The translations under genes were made by a program, and so were the position numbers. From Sorghum bicolor (lineage: Eukaryota; Streptophyta; Magnoliopsida; Poales; Poaceae), in NCBI RefSeq assembly GCF_000003195.3, contig NC_012870.2, positions 27,362,202 through 27,426,201 of the forward strand: 64,000 bases of DNA. The letters run 5' to 3'. Every line of letters begins with the position of its first letter. Within the stretch, counting starts at the first letter, position 1. Positions 1-11,388 of this stretch are shown here, in pieces. The notes beneath the pieces are model-generated. The model was not told the origin of the DNA. It did not search any database and saw only the letters and a list, made by a program, of their open reading frames with translations.

Positions 1-39
1 CCTGATGTGGATGTAGCTGGTCAATATACACCTTAGTTA

Positions 40-277
40 CTACTTCTTCCATCCAAATCATAAGACGTTTGACTTTTTTATCTCAAGTTTGACCACTCGT
101 CTTATTCAAAAAAAAATTATATAAATAAAGTCAAATTTAAGTCATATTTTTAGAACTTTTATTAATAAATCAAGCCACGACAAAAAAAGTGAAATTTTGC
201 ACAAATTTTTGAATAAGACGAATGGTCAAACTTGGTGTCAAAAAAGTCAAACGACTTATAATTTGGGATGGATTGAG
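40..277. mobile_element. Stowaway-type MITE
   Basis: A short element flanked by TA on both sides (38-39 and 278-279). Its ends are inverted repeats: tactacttcttccatcc at the left and ggatggattgagta at the right, followed inward by matching cataag/cttata stretches. The inverted-repeat style, TA target and roughly 240-bp length fit Stowaway (Tc1/mariner) MITEs. It lies in what should be an intron of the pectinesterase gene that follows. Confidence 0.75.
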
Positions 278-695
278 TAATTAATAAGAATTACATGTGT
301 TTCAGGCTTTGATCGTTGCACGCAATGAACCTTTCTTAGTTTCGGTCACATAGTTTAGTTTGATCAAAGTCATACAAACCTTTAGCCTTTGGGGGTTTAT
401 TATAAGATAAGATGCATGTTTCTTTCCCCTCCTTTCCGTATATCAGCCTATAAGCATGGACAATACAGCTGGTGCATAGAGACAACCGTAAACTGTTTTC
501 ACCAATTTTGACAGAGGTGTATAAGATTCTCATATCCTATGAGCACAAACGGATATTCGATTAGGCAATTCTGTAGCCACACCCCCTTGAGTTTACTCCT
601 GATCACAGCTCTAAATGTGCTTAACATTTTGAATAATTCTTATTTATATCTCATAATGATGAACTGTGCTGTTTTTTTCTCATAAAGTCATCCAG

Positions 696-1966
696 GGTTA
701 TAGGAACAGGAACATTCGGCTGTGGTACGTTCATTGTTGAGGGGGAGGATTTCATTGCAGAGAATATTACGTTTGAGAATTCAGCTCCCCAGGTATTGGT
801 TCTTTGCTTCTTCTCCTGGCATAAACAGATGATCATGCTGTTGGTGTGAGATGGGAAGTTGATGCGTGCTACTCATTGATACAGGGCTCTGGGCAGGCTG
901 TTGCACTCCGGGTGACCGCAGATAGGTGCGCTTTCTACAACTGCAGGTTCCTTGGTTGGCAAGTACGTCTGTCTCTTCAGCTCCTAGTGAAATCGCCTCA
1001 GCAACCAGGATATAAGAATCAACAATACTTTTCAATAACATTTGGAAACTCTGACTCCAATCAAATTTTAACAGGACACATTATACTTACACTATGGAAA
1101 ACAGTACTTAAGAGACTGTTACATTGAAGGCCACTGTGATTTCATCTTCGGTAACTCTATCGCCCTTATGGAACATTGCCATATCCATTGCAAAGCAGCA
1201 GGATTTATTACTGCTCATAGCCGGAAGTCCACATCAGAATCTACTGGCTATGTATTCTTGAGGTGAGTCTGTTGTATGTTGTTTGTTTAATATGGCACTC
1301 AAATATTTCGTATTTTTAAAACTTTATTTGCTTGGTTTGTTTTACAAAAACTATTAAAATGTTTCTTTAGCAAGTTTTTGCTCTTTTTGTTTTGACACTT
1401 CAGGTGTACTATTACTGGAAATGGAGATGGTGGATATATGTTCCTAGGTCGGCCATGGGGGCCCTTTGGAAGGGTTGTCTTTGCATACACTTTTATGGAT
1501 CGATGCATTAAGCCTTCTGGGTGGCATAACTGGGACAAATCCGAGAATGAGCGAACTGCTTGCTTTTATGAGTACAGGTAATAATTGGACAATTCCATGT
1601 AACTATCAGCTAGTGATATTAAACCTCCATAGTTGTCTTGTCACTAACACCAATCAATCCTCATGAAGACTATCGACTTATGTTCTTTGGTTGTTCTGGT
1701 TGTAATATGATTGTGTTGTTGTGAATCTAGTGTATTGGGGATGGATGATGTAGAGCATAGACTGACTGCAGTGGTATCTGCTAATTAACACTGGTTTCTG
1801 CAGGTGCTCCGGGCCAGGCTCCCAGCCGTCGAACCGGGTGACCTGGTGTAGACAATTGCTGGATGTTGAAGCAGAGCAGTTCCTTGCACACACTTTTATC
1901 GATCCAGACGTTGATAGGCCATGGCTCCTCCAGATGATGGCAATAAGAGTACCAGCCTCAGCATAG
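696..1966 (+). CDS. Pectinesterase (PME31-like), last five exons; 5' end outside window
   Basis: Carbohydrate esterase family 8 pectin methylesterase, which removes methyl esters from cell-wall homogalacturonan. Visible exons are 696-792, 885-962, 1075-1262, 1404-1577 and 1804-1966, ending in TAG. All introns are GT-AG and the phases agree, giving 233 codons including the stop. Family motifs are present: GSGQAVALR with the catalytic-pocket Gln, GWQDTLY with the first catalytic Asp, DFIFGNS with the second, and LGRPWGPFGR with the substrate-binding Arg and Trp. The C-terminal part resembles Arabidopsis pectinesterase 31 rather than the pro-region type. The N-terminal exon was not found in 1-695 and presumably lies upstream of the window, so any signal peptide cannot be judged. 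No frameshift or stop is seen in the visible exons. Confidence 0.93.
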
Positions 1967-2008
1967 TTTGATCCGAGGTCCTGGTTCATGCCTCCTTTGT
2001 AGCCCATC

Positions 2009-2030
2009 TAATAAATAATAATAAAGTTGG
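2009..2030 (+). promoter_or_regulatory. Candidate polyadenylation signal of the pectinesterase gene
   Basis: An AATAAA-like cluster (taataaataataataaag) lies about 45 bases after the pectinesterase stop codon, a usual position for a plant near-upstream element. It is a motif match only; no transcript data are available. Confidence 0.4.
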
Positions 2031-3290
2031 TGGATGCGGATGCATTTTATATTTATATAAGTTTGTAAAGTTTGTTCAATTGGTATCCACTTTTTCTCAT
2101 TGAGGGTGGTGGGGGTAGAGAATGAGAGAGGTTTTGCTGTGAGAAGCTTGTAACGAACTCGAGCACTGGGCTGAAATACATGCAGATATTATTTTGCATG
2201 TCCTGTTTTTTTTTCAATCTGATAAAAGTGCACAAACGTTTATACATGAAGAAAATGTGGCGTCCCGTTGCAGTTGCAGGTTTTTCTCCCCTGAATGCAG
2301 CGGTGAAGCTGCCTGCTGCAGGTGTGCAGTGCTGCTGATTTCTGGATGAAATTCAGCCACGGACCAGTATGCAGATTTTATACAAGAAGTTGTGCCGCTA
2401 AACTTTTTTTTAAAAAAAAAGAAGTACCTGAAAGGAACCCTTTTATGATGTGGGTACAAGTGTAGAACCGGTTGGTAGTGGATGCACAGCTAGCCTGTTG
2501 AAGTTAGACACTGACCAGTCGCGGAGCTAGAGCAAATATGAGGGGGGTGCGTTTGCCTTGTGGGTGCGTAGGATTTTTCTATGTGGGTGCAAATATGGTG
2601 AAAAATTGAGACACTGACGAAGAGCTGTTGGACAGCAACGCGGTGATGCGCCTGCCTGAACAAATGGTCGAACAGATGAGCTGAACTTGTTGCAAAAGTC
2701 GTAATGCGCTACAGTAACGGGAGGGATCTGGCACACACATTTCGCGGTGAGTGAGTACGCAGCACAGTAGCAGATTGTTGGATAGTAAGAACGTAATTTT
2801 CATCCTTCATGCCTCTTGAATAAATACTAGTAGTACCTGACTACCTGTGATGTTGGACGGAAAAGTACAGGCCGGGAGCCCTCCCCTGCCCAACACAAGT
2901 TGAAGTTGTGATCTCTCTCTCTCTTCATCAGTGTCTAGTAGGCTTGGGACATGCATGCACGGCTCTTCTTGGCTCTCTCTTGGAGGCTCTTGAGCTTAGC
3001 AGTTCTACGTTGTGGAAATATCTATGTTCCAGAAACGTGAATATTCTTCTTCTCATGGCGAGGCGTGCAATACGGGTCCAGTAGCGTCGCCGTCGGCCGT
3101 GGATATTCAGGGCCAGCCGGCCAGGCAAGCAAAGCACAGCTGATCATGGACAGACAAACAGCGATGGCAACGGCCTGCCAGCAACACATAACGACAGGGC
3201 CCACGTACGGCCGTGCTATATATGCTAGCTTTGTTTTTTTTTAAAAAAAAACTGTTTGTCATTGTGGGTACGAGTTCCCAAATAATTTAA
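2031..3290. other. Intergenic stretch, no gene recognised
   Basis: Short open frames are present on both strands, but none has a recognisable motif or splice context. The stretch holds a CT-rich run near 2913-2925 and A/T homopolymers near 2405-2421 and 3233-3250. I see no transposon ends apart from the MITE that starts at 3291. Confidence 0.5.
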
Positions 3291-3532
3291 GCCTTGTTTA
3301 CTTCCATCAAAAAACTCAAAACTTTTCAAGATTTCCCGTCACATCGAATCTTTAAACGCATGCATCAAGTATTAAATATAGATGAAAATAAAAACTAATT
3401 ACACAGTTTGGTCGGAATTGACGAGACGAATCTTTTGAGCCTAGTTAATCCATGGTTGGACAATAATTACCACAAACAAACGAAAATGCTACAGTGTCGC
3501 GAAAATTTTCACTTCATCAACTAAACACGGCC
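3291..3532 (+). mobile_element. Tourist-like MITE, GGCCTTGTTTA family, copy 1
   Basis: The ends gccttgttta and aaacacggcc are inverted repeats flanked by TAA on both sides (3288-3290 and 3533-3535). The core carries the family signature cccgtcacatcgaatcttt, taaatatagatgaaaataaaaac and gcctagttaatccatgg, shared with the copies near 27.9, 28.6, 29.0 and 38.5 kb. The 3-bp TAA target and about 242-bp length fit PIF/Harbinger-derived Tourist elements. Confidence 0.8.
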
Positions 3533-4367
3533 TAAGAGACCATGGACGGATTTACAACGTTGGATGTAGATTGAGATGGAAGGACAGGCATCAAGCTTCA
3601 TCTCCATCTTAATTATATCTAAACAAGAGTTTTATATACACTGTCAGATGAGTCTCAAAGCTTGCTCCATCAGCCTAATTAAGTTTAGAATTGTTCGTCT
3701 CTAACATGTGTATATATGGGTCTCAGGTCATGGGTGTTTAATTCAATTATTTGTAGGGAGAGAAACAGCAACATCATCAAGCACCCCCAGCCTAGTAAAG
3801 GCGCTTATTTCTGTTTCTGCACCCATATCTCCGGTGGTAGCTACGTCTGCGTGTGCAAAGCACACCTGAGACGTTCCTGTCGTCTACTAATCAAGCATTG
3901 ATGCTACAAGATATCATATACAATAGTAAGTTAGTAACCCTTTTTAATCTACTCTTATTTTTTAATAAAAAAATGTAGAAGCTCTGCCGCTCAGTTAAGT
4001 AAGGGGAAAAGGTTTATGTACATATTTTAACCTACTCGTACGTTGGCACAAGAAATTAATTAATCTAAATATAGGTCATCTTCTATTCTAGATTTTTTGC
4101 TAGCCAAATATAAAAAACGAAAATGGTTCTCTAGAGTGTGCAAGAGATATAGAAAAACTGAGAGTGAAATTTATGAGATGCTCTTGCAGATTCAAACAGC
4201 TAGGACCCCAACGGCGCATGCAATGCAAAGCAACATATCCATATGCTGTTGTGTGCTACGTACATTAAAATCTCTCATCTGACACCGTCCAAAGATAGTA
4301 GTTACAATGGCATGAATGAATACGAGTGTACACAAGCACAAGAAGGCGACTACAAAATAAAGAATCG
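3533..4367. other. Intergenic stretch downstream of the PKS-like gene
   Basis: AT-rich DNA with no recognisable coding region. It lies 3' of the minus-strand PKS-like gene and probably includes its 3' UTR, but I see no clear polyadenylation signal on that strand. Two roughly 60-codon open frames near 3716-3901 and 4097-4282 (+) have no motif support. Confidence 0.4.
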
Positions 4368-5699
4368 TCAGGCGCCGCTCCGTGGTGCCTTCTGAAATCC
4401 TTCACTGCGCCGCTGCTGCGTCGCCGCCACCGCATTTGGCACGGCCTTTGTCGTCGTTGTCGCCGTCGACACGTCCACGGCCCTGTGGCTGGCGCACCCC
4501 GCCAGAATCCCGGCCGGCCGGTGCCCCCGCAGCTGCCTTCCAGCGACAGGAGGACCTCTCGCGCCGCCGCCGCCGACCCATCTGGCGGGGACGCGGTCGC
4601 CGCGCTCCGACGCGTCCGCGGTCACCACGCTCCACTGGATGCTCGCCTCGCTCGGCTCGTAGGGGCAGTCGCCGATCATCAGGCTCTTGATCTCGAACAG
4701 GTCGGAGCTCGACTCGCTCCCGGCGTCGTCGTCGTCGTCGTCGTTGTCGTGGAGGTGATGCGCGCCACCGACACCGCCACGGCCAACTTTACCTGCTCCG
4801 CCGGGATCGCCGACGCGGCCGCCGCTCGCCGCCGGCACGTTGGCTCTGACCGGAGCCACCAGGGTAAAGTTGCTTCTCCTCCTCATAGAACTTGGGAAGG
4901 TGAGCTCGGCAGCAGCTTCCTTCTCCTCCCCTGTCGTCACCTCCCTCCCGATGGCCGCCACTTTCGCCGTCCCAAGATTGAAGCTTGGCGGGAGACCGGC
5001 GGCCACCAGGCCATGACTGTTGCCATCCCCAGAGAGTCCGAGGGCGGCCTTGTGCATCCTCAGCTCTCTGTACCAGTCGATCCCGGTCGCCGCCGCCGGC
5101 TCTGCGGCGTCGGGAGCTATTTCCTTGGCCGCGCAGCCGTCGTCCACGCGCACCGACCGCTTCCCGGAGCACGTGCGCATGAGCACGCCGACCTGGACGC
5201 AGCACTTTTTGTCGCGGGGGGGACTGCGCCGTCGACGGAGCCCGCCCCGGAAGAGCGCCGTCTGGCTGTTGGCGCTGGACGCCGCCGAGCTCGCGGTGAA
5301 GCTCGCCGTCGACGCGCGCGTCGAAGACGGCTTAGCCATTACCACGGCCTCCGCTGCTGGCCTCGCAGCGGCCGTCTCCACCAACGGCTGCTGCACCTGC
5401 ACCGCTCCCGCGGGGAAGGTGACACCAAAACCTTCCTTGCGGTCGTCCCCGTCGTCGTCCATTGCGCCTCTGAAGTAGCGCTCGGCGGAGAACACGTCAA
5501 GCTCGCCGTCAGCGTACGTGCGCCGCCGGCTCGCCATGGCATGCGCCGGCAACGGCCGCGGCGCCGCGCGGCCAACGTCGGCGTTCCGGCCCATGTCAAG
5601 GTACGACGACAGGGAGCTGCCGTTCCAGCGCCTCCCGCTGATGGCGTCGTCGAAGCTGACCACCTTGCCGCCACCATTTCCCGATCGCCCCATCTCCAT
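4368..5699 (-). CDS. Phytochrome kinase substrate (PKS) family protein
   Basis: Single-exon gene of 443 codons plus stop, matching the intronless structure of PKS genes. PKS proteins are plasma-membrane-associated adaptors in phytochrome and phototropin signalling that act in phototropism and hypocotyl or leaf positioning. Family hallmarks are the N-terminal DGELDVFSAERYF block (residues 64-76), a central CCVQVGVLMRTCSGKRSVRV block, SSDLFEIKSL (from residue 331) and YEPSEASIQWSVVTA (about 347-361). The start chosen is the Met of MEMGRSGNGGGK. The frame stays open upstream to 5900, but that extension encodes a hydrophobic, AT-rich stretch unlike the family and overlaps a TATA-like box. A run of Asp residues lies before the SSDLFEI block. 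The last 80 residues are low complexity and diverge from what I expect of the family, so a shift near the C-terminus is possible. The family call rests on remembered motifs. Confidence 0.8.
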   Translation of the reverse strand: MEMGRSGNGGGKVVSFDDAISGRRWNGSSLSSYLDMGRNADVGRAAPRPLPAHAMASRRRTYADGELDVFSAERYFRGAMDDDGDDRKEGFGVTFPAGAVQVQQPLVETAAARPAAEAVVMAKPSSTRASTASFTASSAASSANSQTALFRGGLRRRRSPPRDKKCCVQVGVLMRTCSGKRSVRVDDGCAAKEIAPDAAEPAAATGIDWYRELRMHKAALGLSGDGNSHGLVAAGLPPSFNLGTAKVAAIGREVTTGEEKEAAAELTFPSSMRRRSNFTLVAPVRANVPAASGGRVGDPGGAGKVGRGGVGGAHHLHDNDDDDDDAGSESSSDLFEIKSLMIGDCPYEPSEASIQWSVVTADASERGDRVPARWVGGGGARGPPVAGRQLRGHRPAGILAGCASHRAVDVSTATTTTKAVPNAVAATQQRRSEGFQKAPRSGA

Positions 5700-5786
5700 G
5701 GTGCAGTGCAAGTGCAGCCAACACACACCAGTACATACAAGGATGAAGAAAATGGTGTGGCCAAAGGAGATGTTGTGAATAGGCGC

Positions 5787-5796
5787 ACTTATATAG
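5787..5796 (-). promoter_or_regulatory. TATA box of the PKS-like gene
   Basis: On the minus strand the sequence reads ctatataag, about 90 bases upstream of the chosen ATG at 5699. That spacing gives a short leader of about 55-65 bases. It supports the downstream Met as start, because the longer open frame would begin upstream of this box. Confidence 0.55.
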
Positions 5797-6714
5797 ACAT
5801 CACAGTACACATCACCAAAATAAAAATGAAGATAAAAATTATATGGACACATGAATTTCACCAACTGTTCATGTACGAAAACTACTACTATTATTATCAT
5901 AATAATTCAATTCAACGGAGAAATAAACCTAATTGCCAATTTTGTCTGCATGATGGAATAACTGCAACGGCAACAGGGAGGAGATGAGGAGGCTGCAGGC
6001 CTGCAGCCTGCAGTGAAGTTTGTTCTGCTGGAGCACCGATGGCCATATATATGTTTCTTTAATTAATTTAGCAACGTTTGATGATCCAAAATTGAAAATG
6101 AGACGGTAGCTGCTGCCTTTGACATGATCCATCCTCCCTGACACTCATGCTAACAACTAAATTTGAAACTGTTGTGCAGCATGACTCCGACAGTGACCCT
6201 GCTGCGAAGGCGACAAGGAAACCGTTGCTGTTCGTCGTCAGGGAAAAAGAAAAGGGCAACGATGGCCGTTTCCTGTCCATGATCTGCCAATGAGACACCA
6301 AAGAAATTTCAACAACAGTGATGCTTTTCGTCTCCAGGTAACACTTGGGATGCATGATAGGAAGGGTCTTTATCTTGCGAGATGCTAATTTCCCGGGGGG
6401 AAATTATCAAATATGTGAATTTACGAACCGGATTTTCCGAATCAGGAGGCCAACCGCACAAGGTACTATCTATCTGGAACAGTGGTAGGAGCAAGACAGT
6501 CGGGTGTTTTATGCAACAGTTGAGCTGTAGGCGTGTACCATGGAACAGTTCATCACTCTGCTCCACAAACCGCTCTTATACTGTTCTTCAAAAATCTGCT
6601 ATGCTGTCATCACTGACGATATCCAGGGGTGTTTGGTGGTCATCATTTTCATTTCACTCTTTAGTTTTTTGTTTGATTTGTAGAACATAATATGTTGATC
6701 CATTATCACCAAAA
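5797..6714. other. PKS-like gene upstream region, otherwise unassigned
   Basis: AT-rich promoter-proximal DNA, then mixed sequence without recognisable coding potential. A direct ctgcag-rich patch lies at 5992-6012. Nothing else is identifiable up to the LINE relic. Confidence 0.4.
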
Positions 6715-7880
6715 TAAATGCCTCCTAACAAAATGGCTGGTTAATCTGTTGAATACAGAAGGTATATGGCAATCTCTTTTAAAGAATAAATACCTAAGTT
6801 CTAAAAATCTATCCCAGGTCACGGCTAAGCCAATGACTCTCATTTTTGGAGAGGCCTAATGCGCATCAAAGAGGAGGTGTTGGCAAAGGGTTCTTTCGAT
6901 ATTAAGGATGAACCACAACTAGATTTTGGGATGATACATGGATAGGTGATAAGCCTCTGAAAATTCGCTATCCATCTTTATATAATATAGTGAGAGATCC
7001 TCACGCTACAGTCTCAAAGGTTATGAGCACTAGCCCATTGAACATTTCTTTTAGGAGGGCTCTGGTGGATAATAAACTTACAGAATGACTTAGTTTAGTA
7101 GCAAATATCTTTCATGTCGAACTGGTGGATGAATCAGATTATTTTAGATGGAGTTTAACCAGATCAGGTTTATTCTCTGTGCGATCCCTGTATCTCCATC
7201 TTATAGATACAAATATACCTTTTCGTCATAGAAAGATCTGGAAGATAAAAGTACCTTAAAAATAAAAAATTTTCTTTGGTTCCTGCAAAGGGGTGTCGTC
7301 CTTACCAAAGACAACCTAGCCAGAAAAAATTGGAAAGGGAGTCAGAAGTGTATCTGCTGTAATGGGAATGAATCTATTCAACATTTATTCCTAGACTGTC
7401 CTCTTGCCAAAATGATTTGGAGGTTTATCTTTTATGCTACTAATCTGACTCAACCTAGATCAATCAGCCACATGTTTGGTAATTGGCTATCTAATCAGAA
7501 TAAAAAGATTAGAAATTTGATTTGGGTAGGGGTGGCTGCTAGGCTATTTGGAGATGTTGTAATGATGTTGTTTTTAATAGAATAAAATCTAACTCTATTA
7601 TGCAGGTCATTTTCAGAGGAGCGTACTGGTTATGCTTTTGGGCCCAATTGCAGCATGAAGAGCAAGCCAAGGACGCGCTCTCGATGATGAGCAAGAAATT
7701 AGAAGTCATTGCGTTAGAGCTATCCAATAAAGGATGGAAACATTTATATTGTTTGAAATAGCGTTATGGTCGTTTTATAAGACTATGGCTTCCTCTTTTT
7801 CACTTGATCCAAGTTTCTGTAATTTTGGGCTGTGTACATACTTAGATGTAGAGGCCAGATTGTTATCCATTATCTAAAAA
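6715..7880 (+). mobile_element. 5'-truncated L1-type LINE, ORF2 C-terminal part
   Basis: Translation with a few frame breaks gives the C-terminal part of plant LINE ORF2. It includes RFWDDTWIGDKPL, a DYFRWSLTRSGLFSVRSLY stretch, and the reverse-transcriptase zinc-binding domain (zf-RVT) with WKIKVPLKIKNFLW and the metal-binding CICCNGNESIQHLFLDC. In-frame stops (for example near 7086 and 7585) show it is dead. The copy ends in ttatctaaaaaaaa near 7868-7883, typical of a LINE tail. The reverse transcriptase and endonuclease regions are missing. Confidence 0.75.
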
Positions 7881-7959
7881 AAATTAGTACCAGTACGAGA
7901 AATGTGGTCATTCTATTAAATTTGAGGAATGGACAAACAAAACACTCCACGAGTGTTTT

Positions 7960-9740
7960 GAAAAACTGCACCGTGCACATAGATTGGAGATATTCTTCTG
8001 GTAATGATAGGAAGCAGCGCTTTTGGGAAGATAACTGGTTTGGGTAGCTTAGCTTTCGCTTGAGCTTATCAGCCGAATCCGCCAACCATTCAGCAGTGTT
8101 TTTCTCTCACTGTCATGGCTTATCAGCCAAATGAAAAGAGGTACTATAGCAGATTGTTGGGATGCAGAGCAGCTCATAGTTACTTTTAAGAAAGTAGGGT
8201 ATTGTCTCAGGGTCTGATGAATATGTGGCAGGGCCCTATCCAGATAGCTGAGAGCATCATTTACACTAATGATAGTGATGGGACCATTTGGGCTTATAAC
8301 TCTAATGCCATATATTCATTTCAATCCTTTTTTTCTGCTTTTATTAAGAGAAGAGAGAATTGCATCCAACAATGATCCATGATTCTAGCAAGTCTGAACT
8401 TAACAATATCATTGACCGGAAGGGGTGACCTACACAATCCTTGCGGTAGAATCTCATCTTACTCGGAGGCAAACAATCTGCAACCACGCGCAGCTAAGTA
8501 CTCCTAAAATGTGTCGCAAGTTTAACTAGATTTATAAAAAATATATGTAAAATTTGTATCTCTAAATAAATTTGTTAAAAAAACTAGATTTAAAGATCTT
8601 TCCAATGATAATAATTATGTACCATAAATATTAATAATTATTAATATATTTAGTTAAAGTTATTTTTCGGAAAACGAGAACGACCGTTATTTTAAGATGA
8701 AGGGAGTATATACAAATGGAAATAACAAAGTGACAACTAAAGCGACGTGAAACGACCTAAGCTACAAATACGTCCACGCAACTCTCTGTCAGCGGTGATC
8801 GGTGAGCACAAGGGGGCACAGCCCCCTTCTTGCGACCATGATGCTTGATGACTTGTTAAACATCATAATAAAAGACCCGACCACTGCTTGACGCCTAACA
8901 TCTTCAAAATTCTTCACCAATGAAAGCCCACGGTTAGGAGTTGAGTCGTTGTACTCAATGATCACCTTTACAGGAGTTAAGCCAGTAGTTTATGTTCCAG
9001 CTGTTTGGAAGCTCGCTGTCACTCCCTGAGTTCATATCGACCTGTTAACTAGAGGTAACTTGAGTAAAGAAGGAAGATAGACGATCAATCATGTTTCTTT
9101 TGCTGCGAAAAATAATCAATTGAACATCTTTCTTTGATGGCATTATTGCTTGCAATCTTTGGCATTATCACTACTTTTATGAATGTACAAGTGGGTGTTG
9201 ACTTTGAGGGGTTTTTTTTTAACTTTGTTGACTTTGAGTTAAGTGATTGCTGCTGCTGCTGGTGGGTAAGTAACAAGAAAGGTACTCCCTTCATACGCAT
9301 AAAGAAAGTCGTTTAGAACAACGACACGGTCTCTAAAATCTAACTTTGACTCTTTATTTTTATAAAAATATTTATTGAAAAGTGGTATATGTATATTTGT
9401 ATGGAAGTATTTTTCAAGACAAATCTATTCATATAGTTTTCATAATTTTAAACTTAACAACTTAAAAGTTATCTAAGATTTATATTCCTAATGGTTAACC
9501 TAAATTTTATCCAAAATGAAGTACTGTTGGCTGATAAGCCATGGCAGAAAGTACTATTGGCTGATTTATTATGAGAGAAAAATATTGCTGAACCGTGTGT
9601 GCGCTGCTCTGTTATGGTGCATTTGGAAGAAACATAATGATCTATGTTTTCAGGGCAAGGCGTGGAAGCATCTGAACCAACTGATGGAAGACATATCACA
9701 TATGCAGCTCTTCAGGTTCAGGAACTGGCTGGTGCGGTGA
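7960..9740 (+). mobile_element. Second, scattered LINE relic interrupted by small insertions
   Basis: Pieces in LINE order: GNDRKQRFWEDNWFG at 8000-8045, a DGTIWAYNSNAIYSFQS-like piece at about 8275-8330, and a zf-RVT tail with ALLWCIWKKHNDLCF at about 9600-9650. Between the pieces sit a small MITE-like segment (8050-8150), a Stowaway-type element (8501-8706) and unassigned DNA. The order and strand agree, so one broken element is likely, but the centre of its zinc-binding domain is missing. Confidence 0.45.
8501..8706. mobile_element. Degenerate Stowaway-type MITE
   Basis: Begins ta|ctcctaaaatgtg and ends ttttaagatgaagggag|ta, with TA on both sides. The inverted repeats are weak but resemble the Stowaway ctccctc ends. 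The interior is AT-rich. Confidence 0.45.
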
Positions 9741-11335
9741 CTGCTAACACAGCACACCAGTGATGCTCCTTCGTTAGTTTAGTCATCCTGATAATGAGGA
9801 CCGTGTGATTAGCACTCAAACAGTATATCAACCACGGGAAGTGCGGCATCTGCAGCTTGGTCTCCTAGCAGGACTTGAACTTCAGTTTGGTATGTCTTTT
9901 CTGTTGACCTTTATTTTGGAGGTGTTTACATTCGGTATGAACTTTATTTGCATGGAGATCATCTGCATCTTCAAGTTGTGATGCTTTGTTTTAAAATTAT
10001 GTCTGTTTCAGGCCTTATTTGGAACATTTTTTTTCAATGGATTTCACAGAATTTTCACTTGAATCAAGCAAGATGCAGGCCCTGTTGGAACAAAATAAAA
10101 GATAGAAATTTAAGAAGATCCCAATCCCATAGGAAAATTTCTTATAAACCACTTTGGGACAGAAGATTTAACTATATGAAATTCATTTGGATTCCTATGG
10201 ATCCAAGAGTCAATGAGAATTTTTAGAAGAAAACAAACATGAGGGTAAAACTAATGCAAAATTCATTCGTGTTTCTATCTGTATAGATTCTTGAATCTTT
10301 CCCTTGTTTCTTTCGTGCTTCCCTTGTTTCTATGTGTTTAAACCCTCAATATGGCCTTTGGATCTACAGAGATAGAAACACGAAATAATTTTAAAAAATT
10401 ATGTAAAATTCTTGAATTTTATAGGCAACATACATGAATTTCACAAAACGGTTCCTTTTTCACAGGAGGCCTTCGTTTAGGCTCACAAGTTTCGTATAAC
10501 TGTGACCCTACGTTTTCTCTATCCTATGTTTTGAGGATCCTAGGTTTAAAAGAAAAAAGAAATTATCTTGTTCCAAAGGAGCTGTAGATCTCTTTCTCCC
10601 AACAACCGTATGAAATTCCCCTGAAACAGGGAAAGCAGAGAAGAAATAGCTTTTGTTGAGTAAAAAATGTGGTTATGTGGGTGGGGGTATCCTGTTCTCT
10701 GAAACATAATTGTCGAATTGAATAAAACAAGATACCATGATATGCTTCCTCAAAAAAAAAAAAGATACCATGATATGACATGACACACTGAAAACCTGTG
10801 TTTGGTAGAGTTTTGTCTGTCCGATTCCGCTGCATCCAAACTTCAGAGTCCAATGCTATGCGCCAATATCTCAAATAGGAGATTTGGAGCCTCTTGGTTT
10901 GAAATAAACGAATGATCAACGATTCACGGGTGTGATTAGCACTCAAACAGTATATTGACCGCGTGAAGTGCGGCATCTGCTGTTTGGTCTCTTGGCAAGG
11001 CTTGGACTTGAGTTCGTTCCCCTTTTCTCTTGGATTCATATGAGATGGATGAAGCAATAGGAACTTTTGGAGGAAAACTAATATGAGGTTATGCAAAATT
11101 CCATTGTGTTTCTATCTTTATAGATTCTTGAAATTTCCCCGTGTTGCATTCAAATTGAATGCACGAATTTCATAGAAATCATGAATTTCATACGAATCGA
11201 TTTATTTTATGTGAAAAGTGCAGTAAATAGACATAAAAGATCCCGTCTACTAAAAAAAGAAAAACATTCAGGTAGGATTAAAAGGTTCCGTACAACAGTG
11301 ATCCTATCTGCCTGTACTATGTTGTGATGAGAATG

Positions 11336-11388
<53 letters not shown>

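Noticed and set aside
3022..3204. Small open frames near 3 kb on the minus strand as a gene
   Set aside because: No motif, no splice context, and overlapping open frames in other phases.
4326..5987. A 553-codon open frame on the plus strand opposite the PKS-like gene
   Set aside because: It is the complement of a GC-rich coding region and has no family motif; low-complexity Arg/Ala/Pro composition marks it as a shadow.
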